From CAZHOV01 sp964534315 (GTDB lineage: Bacteria; Bacteroidota; Bacteroidia; Chitinophagales; Saprospiraceae), in assembly GCA_964534315.1 (NCBI GenBank), contig CAZHOV010000252.1, positions 1 to 5,113 on the forward strand: a stretch of 5,113 nucleotides of DNA. Direction: 5' to 3'. The position numbers were made by a program, and so were the translations under genes. This document shows positions 1 to 5,113 of the stretch, one piece after another (the stretch's first letter is position 1; each line of letters opens with the position of its first letter). The notes below the pieces were generated by a model, which was given only the letters and a program-made list of their open reading frames with translations, did not search any database and was not told the origin of the DNA.

Positions 1-301
1 TTTTTTCTCTTATTTCCCTGTATATCAGCACTCTGTATTAAACAGGGTTTCCCTCATGTGACTCATGTTTCATAACTAATCAACTTGGTTGACAAAGTAG
101 TAGTAAGTGGTTAGTAACTATAAATGGAAATACAAGTAGGAAGTAATTACTCATAATGGAGGAGCAATCTATTTCAAGCTGTTGAAAATAAACCTATATT
201 TCCTTAACAAAGGTGCAGTGCACCACGATATTCTTTTTCTTAAACCTCTATTGCAGCCACAAGTCTTAGCCTCTAGCGCCAGCTATAGGTAATCGTTAAT
301 T
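1..301. other. Gene-free AT-rich intergenic region
   Basis: No credible coding sequence is seen on either strand: the ATGs on the + strand (for example at 124 and 156) open frames of only about ten codons. Small structures are present. A 13-bp palindrome, GGTGCA-G-TGCACC, lies at 212-224. CCCTGT (16-21) and ACAGGG (42-47) could form a weak 6-bp stem around a 20-nt loop. An imperfect hairpin (7 of 8 pairs) lies at 270-289, and CTCATGT occurs twice 9 bp apart at 53-59 and 62-68. None of these clearly identifies a regulator or a terminator. The region may contain the 3' flank of the DUF819 transcript and the control region of a gene beyond the left edge. Confidence 0.6.
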
Positions 302-334
302 CAATATTTGAAAATCGAAGATTTTCAAATATTG
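302..334. terminator. Perfect 15-bp-arm inverted repeat downstream of the DUF819 gene, possible terminator
   Basis: The left arm CAATATTTGAAAATC (302-316) and right arm GATTTTCAAATATTG (320-334) are exact reverse complements around a 3-nt loop, GAA. On the minus strand the stem begins 22 nt after the DUF819 stop codon, a normal place for a terminator. The stem is AT-rich and no clean U-tract follows it, so it is not a textbook intrinsic terminator. It could instead be a repeat-family hairpin that protects the mRNA 3' end, because it adjoins a short tandem repeat. The structure is seen directly; the function is inferred. Confidence 0.45.
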
Positions 335-352
335 CACATTGCACATTGCACA
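332..352. repeat. Three tandem copies of the 7-mer TTGCACA
   Basis: TTGCACA occurs three times without mismatch at 332-338, 339-345 and 346-352, followed by TTA. The block starts inside the last bases of the right arm of the neighbouring palindrome and ends 4 bp from the DUF819 stop codon. On the DUF819 transcript it reads as TGTGCAA three times, between the stop and the hairpin. Palindrome and 7-mers together look like one compact intergenic repeat element. Confidence 0.8.
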
Positions 353-356
353 TTAC

Positions 357-1784
357 CTAAACCGAAGCCTGCATCAGCAAGGCACAAATGTAAGCCATGT
401 AGGTCCCCAATGCATAGCCCAGCACCGCCAGCAATACCCCTACCGGAGCTAATGACGGACTGAAGGCCGAAGCTACAATAGGAGCGGAAGCTGCTCCGCC
501 AACATTGGCCTGACTGCCCACCGCAACAAAGAAGAACGGAGCTTTGATCAATTTGGCCGTAACAAGTAATACAAGGACATGAATAGCCATCCATATGATA
601 CCTACAGCAAACAATCCAAGATTTTGCCATACCTCCCCCAAATTCATTTTCATACCAATAGAAGCAACAAGAATATAAATAAAAACAGACCCCATCCGCG
701 AAGCTCCTACTCCTTCCAAAACGCGGGCTTTCGTAAAGGAAAGGATTAAACCAAGGGTCGTGGAAATCACGATCAACCAGAAAAACCGAGACGACAAAGA
801 GTCCAGACGGATCGCTCTTAACTTCTCTAAAAAGGATTCAGTCATAGAATTGGTAATCAGGTCCGATCCCCAATGCGCAATGGCCACTCCGCCAAAAGCA
901 ACTCCTAGAAGGGCAAACATCGTACCCGTCGTAGGCATCTTGGCAATTTTATCCCTGAACTCTGTCACCTTATGCTTCAATTCTTCAATTGCAGACACAT
1001 CTGCCTTTAACCATTTATCCAACCGTTGAGTCACATTAGCCCCGTAAAGCAAGAACCCCATCCAGATATTCGCCACCACCACATCAACAATGATCATCGT
1101 AGCAAATAGATTATCATTTACGTTAAAGATCTCTTTCATGGCCGTCTGATTGGCACCCCCGCCAATCCAACTTCCTGCAACAGTAGACAGGCCACGCCAT
1201 ACCTCATCTGGTGATGCGGGAATCAATTCGGGAAATACGCCATTAACAAAAAGCAAAGCAATCGGACCACCCAACACAATACCTGTGGTAGCCGCCAAAA
1301 ACATAATGATCGCTTTAGGACCCAAATTGATAATCGCCTTTAAATCAATACTCAGACATAATAAGACCAAACTGGCAGGCAACAGATATCTTGAGGTCAC
1401 CGGATTGTACAAATAAGACTTCCCCGTAAACGCTTTCAGGTCTTTAACTGTAATGGGAGTTTCCGCTGTCTGATTGTATTGTCTAATGATTTCTTCCAAC
1501 TGCGCTAGTGTTACCCCTTCCGGTACGGAAATACCCAACTGAGTCACATAATTGATCACCTCCGGCAAATAATGCCATTCCGATGCGATCAACCCTAACG
1601 GCCAATGCAATAAAGCCGGTAAGAAATAACATAATAACAGACTGGGTACATAAGTGTAAAACTTTTTCCACCCCTTGTTATCTAGAGAGGCCGTATGAAA
1701 AATCAAGGCTAAAACGCCTAACAACAACCCTAAAACGATCGCATCATTCGTAAAAATTGGTTCTCGTAGTAATTGTATTTCCAT
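357..1784 (-). CDS. DUF819 (YjcL-like) polytopic inner-membrane protein
   Basis: This 475-residue, strongly hydrophobic protein resembles the DUF819 (PF05684) family, whose founding-type member is Bacillus subtilis YjcL. I recognise the phrase SRYLLPASLVLLCLSIDLKAI (131-151) and two glycine-rich segments, GSWIGGGANQTAM (204-216) and GSQANVGGAASAPIVA (423-438). The two segments look like the paired crossover regions of an internally duplicated transporter fold. By eye, membrane segments lie near 14-30, 45-66, 134-180 (two), 226-248, 287-304, 333-350, 366-379, 386-410 and 445-470. A soluble insertion of about 65 residues (68-132) separates the second and third segments, and a charged, coiled-coil-like linker (251-285) lies mid-protein, which helps explain a length above that of YjcL (about 400 residues). 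The ATG at 1784 has no clear Shine-Dalgarno sequence but lies 24 nt from a -7-like box. The substrate is unknown. The gene is divergent from guaD, and the reading frame is intact. Confidence 0.86.
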   Translation of the reverse strand: MEIQLLREPIFTNDAIVLGLLLGVLALIFHTASLDNKGWKKFYTYVPSLLLCYFLPALLHWPLGLIASEWHYLPEVINYVTQLGISVPEGVTLAQLEEIIRQYNQTAETPITVKDLKAFTGKSYLYNPVTSRYLLPASLVLLCLSIDLKAIINLGPKAIIMFLAATTGIVLGGPIALLFVNGVFPELIPASPDEVWRGLSTVAGSWIGGGANQTAMKEIFNVNDNLFATMIIVDVVVANIWMGFLLYGANVTQRLDKWLKADVSAIEELKHKVTEFRDKIAKMPTTGTMFALLGVAFGGVAIAHWGSDLITNSMTESFLEKLRAIRLDSLSSRFFWLIVISTTLGLILSFTKARVLEGVGASRMGSVFIYILVASIGMKMNLGEVWQNLGLFAVGIIWMAIHVLVLLVTAKLIKAPFFFVAVGSQANVGGAASAPIVASAFSPSLAPVGVLLAVLGYALGTYMAYICALLMQASV

Positions 1785-1808
1785 GGTACTTTTTTCGGTA
1801 TTGATCGA

Positions 1809-1839
1809 CTAAGATAGTAAAAAATGTAAATAACGGAAA
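1809..1839 (-). promoter_or_regulatory. Candidate Bacteroidota-type promoter of the DUF819 gene
   Basis: On the minus strand TATCTTAG (1809-1816) matches the Bacteroidota -7 consensus TAnnTTTG at all but one fixed position. TTTC (1836-1839) lies 19 nt upstream, in the place and near-form of the -33 TTTG element. The box is 24 nt from the ATG, exactly the distance seen for the guaD -7 box. This is inferred from pattern alone. Confidence 0.45.
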
Positions 1840-1848
1840 TCTGAAGCA

Positions 1849-1889
1849 GGAGGACCGGAGGACAAGAGGACCAGACGACCAGAAGGACC
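1849..1889. repeat. Five degenerate purine-rich 8-bp units (RGAGGACC-like)
   Basis: The units are GGAGGACC (1849-1856), GGAGGACA (1857-1864), AGAGGACC (1865-1872), AGACGACC (1873-1880) and a 9-bp AGAAGGACC (1881-1889). They form the left end of the composite repeat between the DUF819 gene and guaD. The period is 8 bp, as in the two blocks that follow, but the sequence is G/A-rich on the + strand where the main array has no G. Confidence 0.7.
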
Positions 1890-1890
1890 A

Positions 1891-1914
1891 GACTTAACGA
1901 CTTAACGACTTAAC
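1891..1914. repeat. Three exact copies of GACTTAAC
   Basis: GACTTAAC is repeated exactly at 1891-1898, 1899-1906 and 1907-1914, followed by a partial GAACTT. The block bridges the purine-rich units on its left and the pyrimidine-rich array on its right. Its 8-bp period does not fit a coding function and no reading frame covers it. Confidence 0.85.
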
Positions 1915-1934
1915 GAACTTCCCTCCTTCCTTCC

Positions 1935-2317
1935 ACTTTCCTCTTTCCTCTTTCCTCTTTCCACTTTCCTACTTTCCACTTTCCTCTTTCCACTTTCCTA
2001 TTTTCCTACTTTCCTACTTTCCTATTTTCCTATTTTCCTATTTTCCTATTTTCCTATTTTCCTATTTCCTACTTTCCTATTTTCCTCTTTCCTACTTTCC
2101 TACTTTCCTACTTTCCCACTTTCCCAATTTCCCACTTTCCCAATTTCCCAATTTCCCAATTTCCCAATTTCCCAATTTCCTACTTTCCTATTCTCCCCAC
2201 TTTCCTACTTTCCCAATTTCCTACTTTCCCAATTTCCCAATTTCCCAATTTCCTACTTTCCTACTTTCCTACTTTCCCACTTTCCCAATTTCCCAATTTC
2301 CCACTTTCCCAATTTCT
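1935..2317. repeat. 49-unit microsatellite-like array, consensus YAHTTTCC
   Basis: By hand I parse 49 adjacent units. They are thirteen TACTTTCC, twelve CAATTTCC, seven TATTTTCC, four CACTTTCC, one 9-bp CCACTTTCC, one TATTCTCC, ten 7-bp forms (ACTTTCC, TCTTTCC, TATTTCC) and a final degenerate CAATTTCT. The 7-mers cluster at the left, TATTTTCC in the middle and CAATTTCC at the right, which suggests successive local expansions. A TTCC-rich lead-in occupies 1915-1934. The array has no spacers, no coding frame and no G on the + strand. It fills most of the space between the divergent DUF819 and guaD genes and ends just before the guaD -7 box. Confidence 0.95.
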
Positions 2318-2327
2318 CTTATCTTTG
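2297..2327 (+). promoter_or_regulatory. Candidate guaD promoter, -7 box abutting the repeat array
   Basis: TATCTTTG (2320-2327) matches the Bacteroidota -7 consensus TAnnTTTG at every fixed position and lies 24 nt from the guaD ATG. No TTTG lies at the usual -33 distance, but TTTC (2297-2300) does, with a 19-nt spacer. That TTTC belongs to a CAATTTCC repeat unit, so the upstream half of the promoter would be built from the array. The implied leader is too short to hold a riboswitch. The -7 call is fairly good; the -33 call is weak. Confidence 0.55.
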
Positions 2328-2351
2328 AGCACTTTTTAAATTATCAGCCAC

Positions 2352-2831
2352 ATGACGGATCACGATCACCAGTACTTTCTCCGACTTGCTATTCAGAAAG
2401 CAAGTGAGGGCGTAAACCTCGATAAAGGAGGCCCATTTGGAGCAATTCTTGTCAAAGACGGTCAAATTATAGGGGAAGGGTATAACAGCGTGACTTCTTC
2501 CAATGATCCTACCGCTCACGCAGAGGTCGTTGCCATCCGGGATGCCTGTAAAAGGCTAGAAAATTTTAATCTGGAAGGCAGTATTCTCTACAGTTCGTGC
2601 GAGCCTTGCCCTATGTGTCTGGGGGCTATTTACTGGGCAAGGATATCTAGGTTATTCTATGCCTGTACCCGTGAAGATGCCGCAAACTTTCTGTTTGATG
2701 ACGATTTTATTTACAACGAAATTCACCTTCATCCCAATGAGCGTTCCATCCCAGGTATACAACTACTAAGAAAGGAAGGGCTATTGCCTTTTGAGGAATG
2801 GAGAAAGAAAGATGATAAAATAGAATATTAA
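2352..2831 (+). CDS. guaD: Guanine deaminase (GuaD, cytidine-deaminase fold)
   Basis: Cytosolic zinc enzyme that hydrolyses guanine to xanthine and ammonia, feeding purine salvage or breakdown. The 159-residue protein resembles B. subtilis GuaD (156 residues) almost end to end, including GGPFGA (26-31), SNDPTAHAEV (50-59), SCEPCPMCLGAIYWAR (82-97), FDDDFIY (115-121) and a C-terminal Tyr. By family knowledge His56, Cys86 and Cys89 bind zinc and Glu58 is the proton shuttle. As I recall, Asp114 and the C-terminal Tyr156 of the domain-swapped B. subtilis enzyme contribute to guanine specificity; Asp117 and Tyr159 would correspond. These residues argue against the related tRNA adenosine deaminase TadA. 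The ATG lacks a Shine-Dalgarno sequence, as is usual in Bacteroidota, and follows a TATCTTTG box. The gene ends 80 bp before the CAP lipoprotein gene; no operon partner in purine metabolism is visible. The frame is complete. Confidence 0.93.
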   Translation: MTDHDHQYFLRLAIQKASEGVNLDKGGPFGAILVKDGQIIGEGYNSVTSSNDPTAHAEVVAIRDACKRLENFNLEGSILYSSCEPCPMCLGAIYWARISRLFYACTREDAANFLFDDDFIYNEIHLHPNERSIPGIQLLRKEGLLPFEEWRKKDDKIEY

Positions 2832-2870
2832 CCCATTTTTATCTCTCCCTGTTCTGAAAAAAATATTTGT

Positions 2871-2878
2871 TATCTTTA
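2871..2878 (+). promoter_or_regulatory. Possible -7 box of the CAP lipoprotein gene
   Basis: TATCTTTA in the 80-bp gap after guaD differs from TAnnTTTG only in the last base and lies 33 nt from the ATG. No convincing -33 element is seen at 17-23 nt upstream, so the box is tentative. It suggests the lipoprotein gene may be transcribed independently as well as by read-through from guaD, since no terminator hairpin is seen in the gap. Confidence 0.3.
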
Positions 2879-2911
2879 TAACATATTTTCTTCCCTTCTA
2901 AACAAAAAATA

Positions 2912-3616
2912 ATGAAAATGAGAGCAGTGCTTTTACTGAGCCTATTGCTAGGCATCTTACTAATGGGTTGTAAATCTACCAGTAATTCTGCGAACAGCGA
3001 TCCCACGACGAGCGATGTCGCCCCTTCTAACCAACCAGACAAACCAGCCTCATCCGAAACGGTACAAAAAGCGGACAAAGCTACTTACATGACCAGAGAG
3101 GAACGGAAAATGGTAGACGAGATCAACCTCATGCGTTCCAATCCGCCCGGCTACGTGCAATATGTAGAAGAATATCTCGAAGACTTTAAAAAAAGCGGAT
3201 GGGGCGGCGACCAAATTGCAAGGGAAGAAGCTACCGGTCAGGAATTGATCAAAGAACTTAAAAAGATGTCCCCCCTTTCTATTCTCCAACCGCATCAAGA
3301 ACTCTACAATGTCTGTATTACACATGGTAAAGATGCGCTTCAGAAAGGCTCCCTTGACCATAATGACAGTAAAGGCCGCTCTCCTTACGACCACATCATC
3401 AGTAATACCGAACTGACCGATGGCACCGAAAACCTGGCGGGAGGCATGAATTCGGTGCGAAAAACAGTTATCATGCTCCTGATCGATACCGGCATCCCCA
3501 ATCGCGGACACCGGAAGGCGCTGGTCAACCCGCTATGGAATTACACCGCCTGCCATAAAGTAGGTGAAGTGGATGGCATGCCCCATTCCTGGATCCAAAT
3601 GTTTGGTACAAAGTAG
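2912..3616 (+). CDS. CAP/SCP-superfamily domain lipoprotein
   Basis: This 234-residue protein has a lipoprotein signal peptide: MKMR, a leucine-rich core and the lipobox LMGC, with Cys20 the expected lipidated residue. Residues 21-57 form a Ser/Thr/Asn/Pro-rich linker. The rest resembles the CAP (cysteine-rich secretory protein, antigen 5, PR-1) domain, with MVDEINLMRSNPPGY (67-81), His138, LDHND (148-152, His150), GTENLAGG (171-178, Glu173) and NRGHRKALVNP (197-207, His200). These match the conserved His/Glu cleft positions of the family, although the usual Trp before the last His motif is replaced (MLLIDTGIPNRGHR). Two cysteines (135, 214) could pair. No acidic export signal follows Cys20 (it reads CKSTSNS), so surface export is not indicated and a periplasmic location is more likely. 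The function of bacterial CAP proteins is largely unsettled. A second ATG two codons in gives nearly the same signal peptide. The gene converges on the propeller gene 33 bp downstream. Confidence 0.86.
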   Translation: MKMRAVLLLSLLLGILLMGCKSTSNSANSDPTTSDVAPSNQPDKPASSETVQKADKATYMTREERKMVDEINLMRSNPPGYVQYVEEYLEDFKKSGWGGDQIAREEATGQELIKELKKMSPLSILQPHQELYNVCITHGKDALQKGSLDHNDSKGRSPYDHIISNTELTDGTENLAGGMNSVRKTVIMLLIDTGIPNRGHRKALVNPLWNYTACHKVGEVDGMPHSWIQMFGTK

Positions 3617-3634
3617 TAGATTGGATGAGAGCGT

Positions 3635-3682
3635 CTTAATAAACCAGCATTACGGTTCCATGACCAATGGTACCTTATTAAG
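3635..3682. terminator. Possible bidirectional terminator hairpin between convergent genes
   Basis: The core hairpin pairs GGTTCCAT (3654-3661) with ATGGTACC (3667-3674), 7 of 8 pairs around a 5-nt loop. An outer stem, CTTAATAA (3635-3642) with TTATTAAG (3675-3682), flanks it but leaves 11 unpaired bases on the left. The hairpin sits 37 nt after the CAP stop codon and overlaps the last codons of the minus-strand gene. U-rich tracts are weak on both sides (TTATT), so a terminator role is plausible but unproven. Confidence 0.35.
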
Positions 3683-4969
3683 CACCCAGTTTCGGGTGCC
3701 CGGCGTACCATGCAAAAGATAGAGTACACCATCGCGGATATCCAAGCGTTTGGCAAAAATACATTCCAAATAAAGGGGTTCCATACAGTCTCCGGTTTGT
3801 AGGTCGATTTCCATGATCTGCTTACCTCCTTTTACATCAAAAGAGGTGTAGACCAACCCGGTCACATCATCCATGAAAACGGCCTTATCCCAATCCCGGT
3901 TGAGATGAAATCGCATCGGCACTTCTTTTATCAAGCTGCCTTCCGGAGTAAACCACTCTAATTTATTCTCTAAAACGTTGAAGATAATGACTGCCCCTTC
4001 ATGTTCAATAACGGGGATTTCGTGGCCGGTATAGAAAGCGCGCTCCCAGAAAAAGGCGTCAGAATCCCTGTGTAAGGGTCTTGCTCCACCAAAGCCACCC
4101 TGCATATCTATCGCTCCTATGCCCCCATTTGCTGCTCCGGCTTCTTTGAGATAGTTTACATATGCCATATCCCCCAGATAACGCTCCAGTTTTACATGAT
4201 CAGCAATTCGGTGAAAGACGTTGGATTCTAATGTAGAAAGTGACGTGATGTAAAAATTCGCCTGCAACCCATTATATTTGGTATATTTAAAAATAAGATT
4301 AGAATCGACTTCCACCTCGCAAGGTTTTACGGATTGTTCAAAAAACTCCAGATCACATTCGTTGACATATGTAATCTGCTCCTGATCTAAACTAAATTCA
4401 TAACCGGTAGCTTGGGTAATCAAATAGACGTTACCTAAACAACTTTGATGGAAGCCCTTAATTTCACGTATTCCTTGTTTGTTTAACGAATATTTATCTA
4501 TAATTTCTCCCTCCAGATCAGCTAGTACCAGCCTCTTCTTAAAACCATCTACCTGATGATACAAAATTTTATCGTCTACTAGTAAAAAATCAACAATAGA
4601 AACGAAGGGATCGGTTAACTCTTCCATCTCGACTTTTTCGGAAATTTCAATTTCTGGCAATTCGAAAGCTTTCGGAATTAAGACAATTTGTAATAATTCC
4701 TTTTTCTCTACTCGTACAGAAATCGTCTCGTAACCCACATAAGAAAAGGTCAATGCTACCGGTAATTTATCTACCGTCAATTCAAAAAAACCATCCTCGC
4801 TGGAAGTGGTGCCATTTGAAGGGTTATCAGTTTCAAAGATATTGGCCCCGCCAAGCGGTTGATAAGAGCTGACTTCAAAAATATTTCCTTTGATCGTAAC
4901 AGAAGAGGACTGCCCGAGAAGAAGCATGGGCACTATTGTCAAGATAAGTATTCCTGTGATCGTTTTCAT
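3650..4969 (-). CDS. Secreted CarboxypepD_reg-like plus putative beta-propeller protein
   Basis: Read from the ATG at 4969 the protein has 439 residues. Residues 1-20 form a signal peptide (MKTITGILILTIVPMLLLGQ), probably cut near Gly19/Gln20. Residues about 24-98 match the carboxypeptidase-D regulatory-like beta-sandwich (PF13715 type), with G-PLGGANIFE, an NGTTSSEDGFFEL turn and the FSYVGYE motif. This domain usually opens TonB-dependent receptors, but no plug or barrel follows. Instead, residues about 118-436 hold beta-rich repeats such as FLLVDDKILYH, RLVLADLEGEIIDKY, KLEWFTPEGSLIKEV and VYTSFDVKGGKQIMEIDL. These resemble the six-bladed propeller proteins common in Bacteroidota. A Gly-rich insertion (277-297) interrupts them. 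The frame extends 20 codons upstream to a TTG at 5029, but that would bury the signal peptide behind a basic stretch, so I prefer ATG 4969. Location: periplasm or beyond. The ligand is unknown, and no susC/susD pair is adjacent. Confidence 0.82.
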   Translation of the reverse strand: MKTITGILILTIVPMLLLGQSSSVTIKGNIFEVSSYQPLGGANIFETDNPSNGTTSSEDGFFELTVDKLPVALTFSYVGYETISVRVEKKELLQIVLIPKAFELPEIEISEKVEMEELTDPFVSIVDFLLVDDKILYHQVDGFKKRLVLADLEGEIIDKYSLNKQGIREIKGFHQSCLGNVYLITQATGYEFSLDQEQITYVNECDLEFFEQSVKPCEVEVDSNLIFKYTKYNGLQANFYITSLSTLESNVFHRIADHVKLERYLGDMAYVNYLKEAGAANGGIGAIDMQGGFGGARPLHRDSDAFFWERAFYTGHEIPVIEHEGAVIIFNVLENKLEWFTPEGSLIKEVPMRFHLNRDWDKAVFMDDVTGLVYTSFDVKGGKQIMEIDLQTGDCMEPLYLECIFAKRLDIRDGVLYLLHGTPGTRNWVLNKVPLVMEP

Positions 4970-5113
4970 AGACCGTATTTTATTTCCTTTTATAAAAGAA
5001 TGTCGAAATAACGAAATTGTTTTACTCAACCATTCACTATTTTCTTCAATGTAAAAAGGACAGCGATTCTCGGTTTAGAATAAAATTTGGTTAAAAGATC
5101 AAAAAATATTAAT
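4970..5113. other. Upstream region of the propeller gene, window edge
   Basis: AT-rich, with no gene seen. On the minus strand a poor -7-like string, TATTTCGA (5003-5010), lies 33 nt from the chosen ATG, and no good -33 element accompanies it. An AAAGGAAA string about 15 nt upstream of that ATG is purine-rich but too far away for a convincing Shine-Dalgarno. The right end may carry control sequences of a gene beyond the window. Confidence 0.4.

Noticed and set aside
16..47. Hairpin from CCCTGT and ACAGGG
   Set aside because: A 6-bp stem around a 20-nt loop is weak and common by chance.
325..630. Minus-strand open frame of 101 codons
   Set aside because: It lies in another frame across the end of the DUF819 gene, runs into the hairpin and 7-mers, and its Cys/Gly/Ser-rich product resembles no family.
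760..1416. Two + strand open frames (760-1029 and 1150-1416)
   Set aside because: Both are antisense to the well-supported DUF819 coding sequence and show no recognisable domain or start signals.
1935..2317. CRISPR array
   Set aside because: Units are 7-9 bp and directly adjacent, with no unique spacers and no cas genes nearby.
1935..2317. Triplex-forming (H-DNA) mirror repeat
   Set aside because: The strand bias is strong, but A interrupts the pyrimidine run in most units and there is no long mirror symmetry, so a stable triplex is doubtful.
2319..2519. Minus-strand open frame opposite the guaD start
   Set aside because: It is antisense to guaD, where the protein match to GuaD is decisive, and its product has no recognisable features.
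2352..2831. tRNA adenosine deaminase TadA
   Set aside because: It shares the HAE and PCxxC core, but the SNDPTAHAEV, LGAIYWAR and FDDDFIY segments and the C-terminal Tyr match GuaD.
3050..3511. Minus-strand open frame of 153 codons
   Set aside because: It is the antisense shadow of the CAP lipoprotein gene, whose lipobox and His/Glu motifs fix the coding strand.
4970..5029. TTG start 20 codons upstream for the propeller protein
   Set aside because: It would place a basic, non-hydrophobic segment before a good signal peptide that begins at the ATG at 4969.

Overview
The window looks like chromosomal DNA from a member of the Bacteroidota, possibly Saprospiria or Cytophagia. The evidence is a TAnnTTTG-type -7 promoter box, starts without a Shine-Dalgarno sequence, and an exported protein that begins with a CarboxypepD_reg-like domain. 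Low-complexity 7- and 8-bp tandem repeats between genes also fit my recollection of this group. The lineage call is inference; no rRNA or other marker is present.

Layout from left to right. Positions 1-301 are AT-rich and hold no gene I can support. Next comes a small repeat cluster: a perfect 15-bp-arm palindrome and three copies of a 7-mer, directly behind the stop of a minus-strand gene for a DUF819 (YjcL-like) polytopic membrane protein (357-1784). The 567-bp gap between that gene and the next is mostly repeat. It holds five degenerate RGAGGACC units, three exact GACTTAAC units and about 49 units of a YAHTTTCC array (1935-2317), all with a period of 8 bp. The + strand has no G at all from 1916 to 2326. 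The array stops 2 bp short of a consensus -7 box that should drive guaD (guanine deaminase, 2352-2831, + strand). A CAP/SCP-domain lipoprotein gene follows on the same strand (2912-3616), behind its own promoter-like element. It converges on a minus-strand gene (3650-4969) for a secreted protein with a CarboxypepD_reg-like domain and a probable beta-propeller, and a hairpin lies at the junction.

The genes do not form an evident pathway. GuaD is a cytosolic purine-catabolism enzyme, and the divergent DUF819 protein is an uncharacterised transporter-like membrane protein. A shared role in purine use is possible but unsupported beyond adjacency. The other two proteins are cell-envelope proteins of unknown substrate. 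The most unusual element is the G-free, period-8 composite repeat between DUF819 and guaD. I see no defence system, CRISPR array, insertion sequence, tRNA or rRNA.
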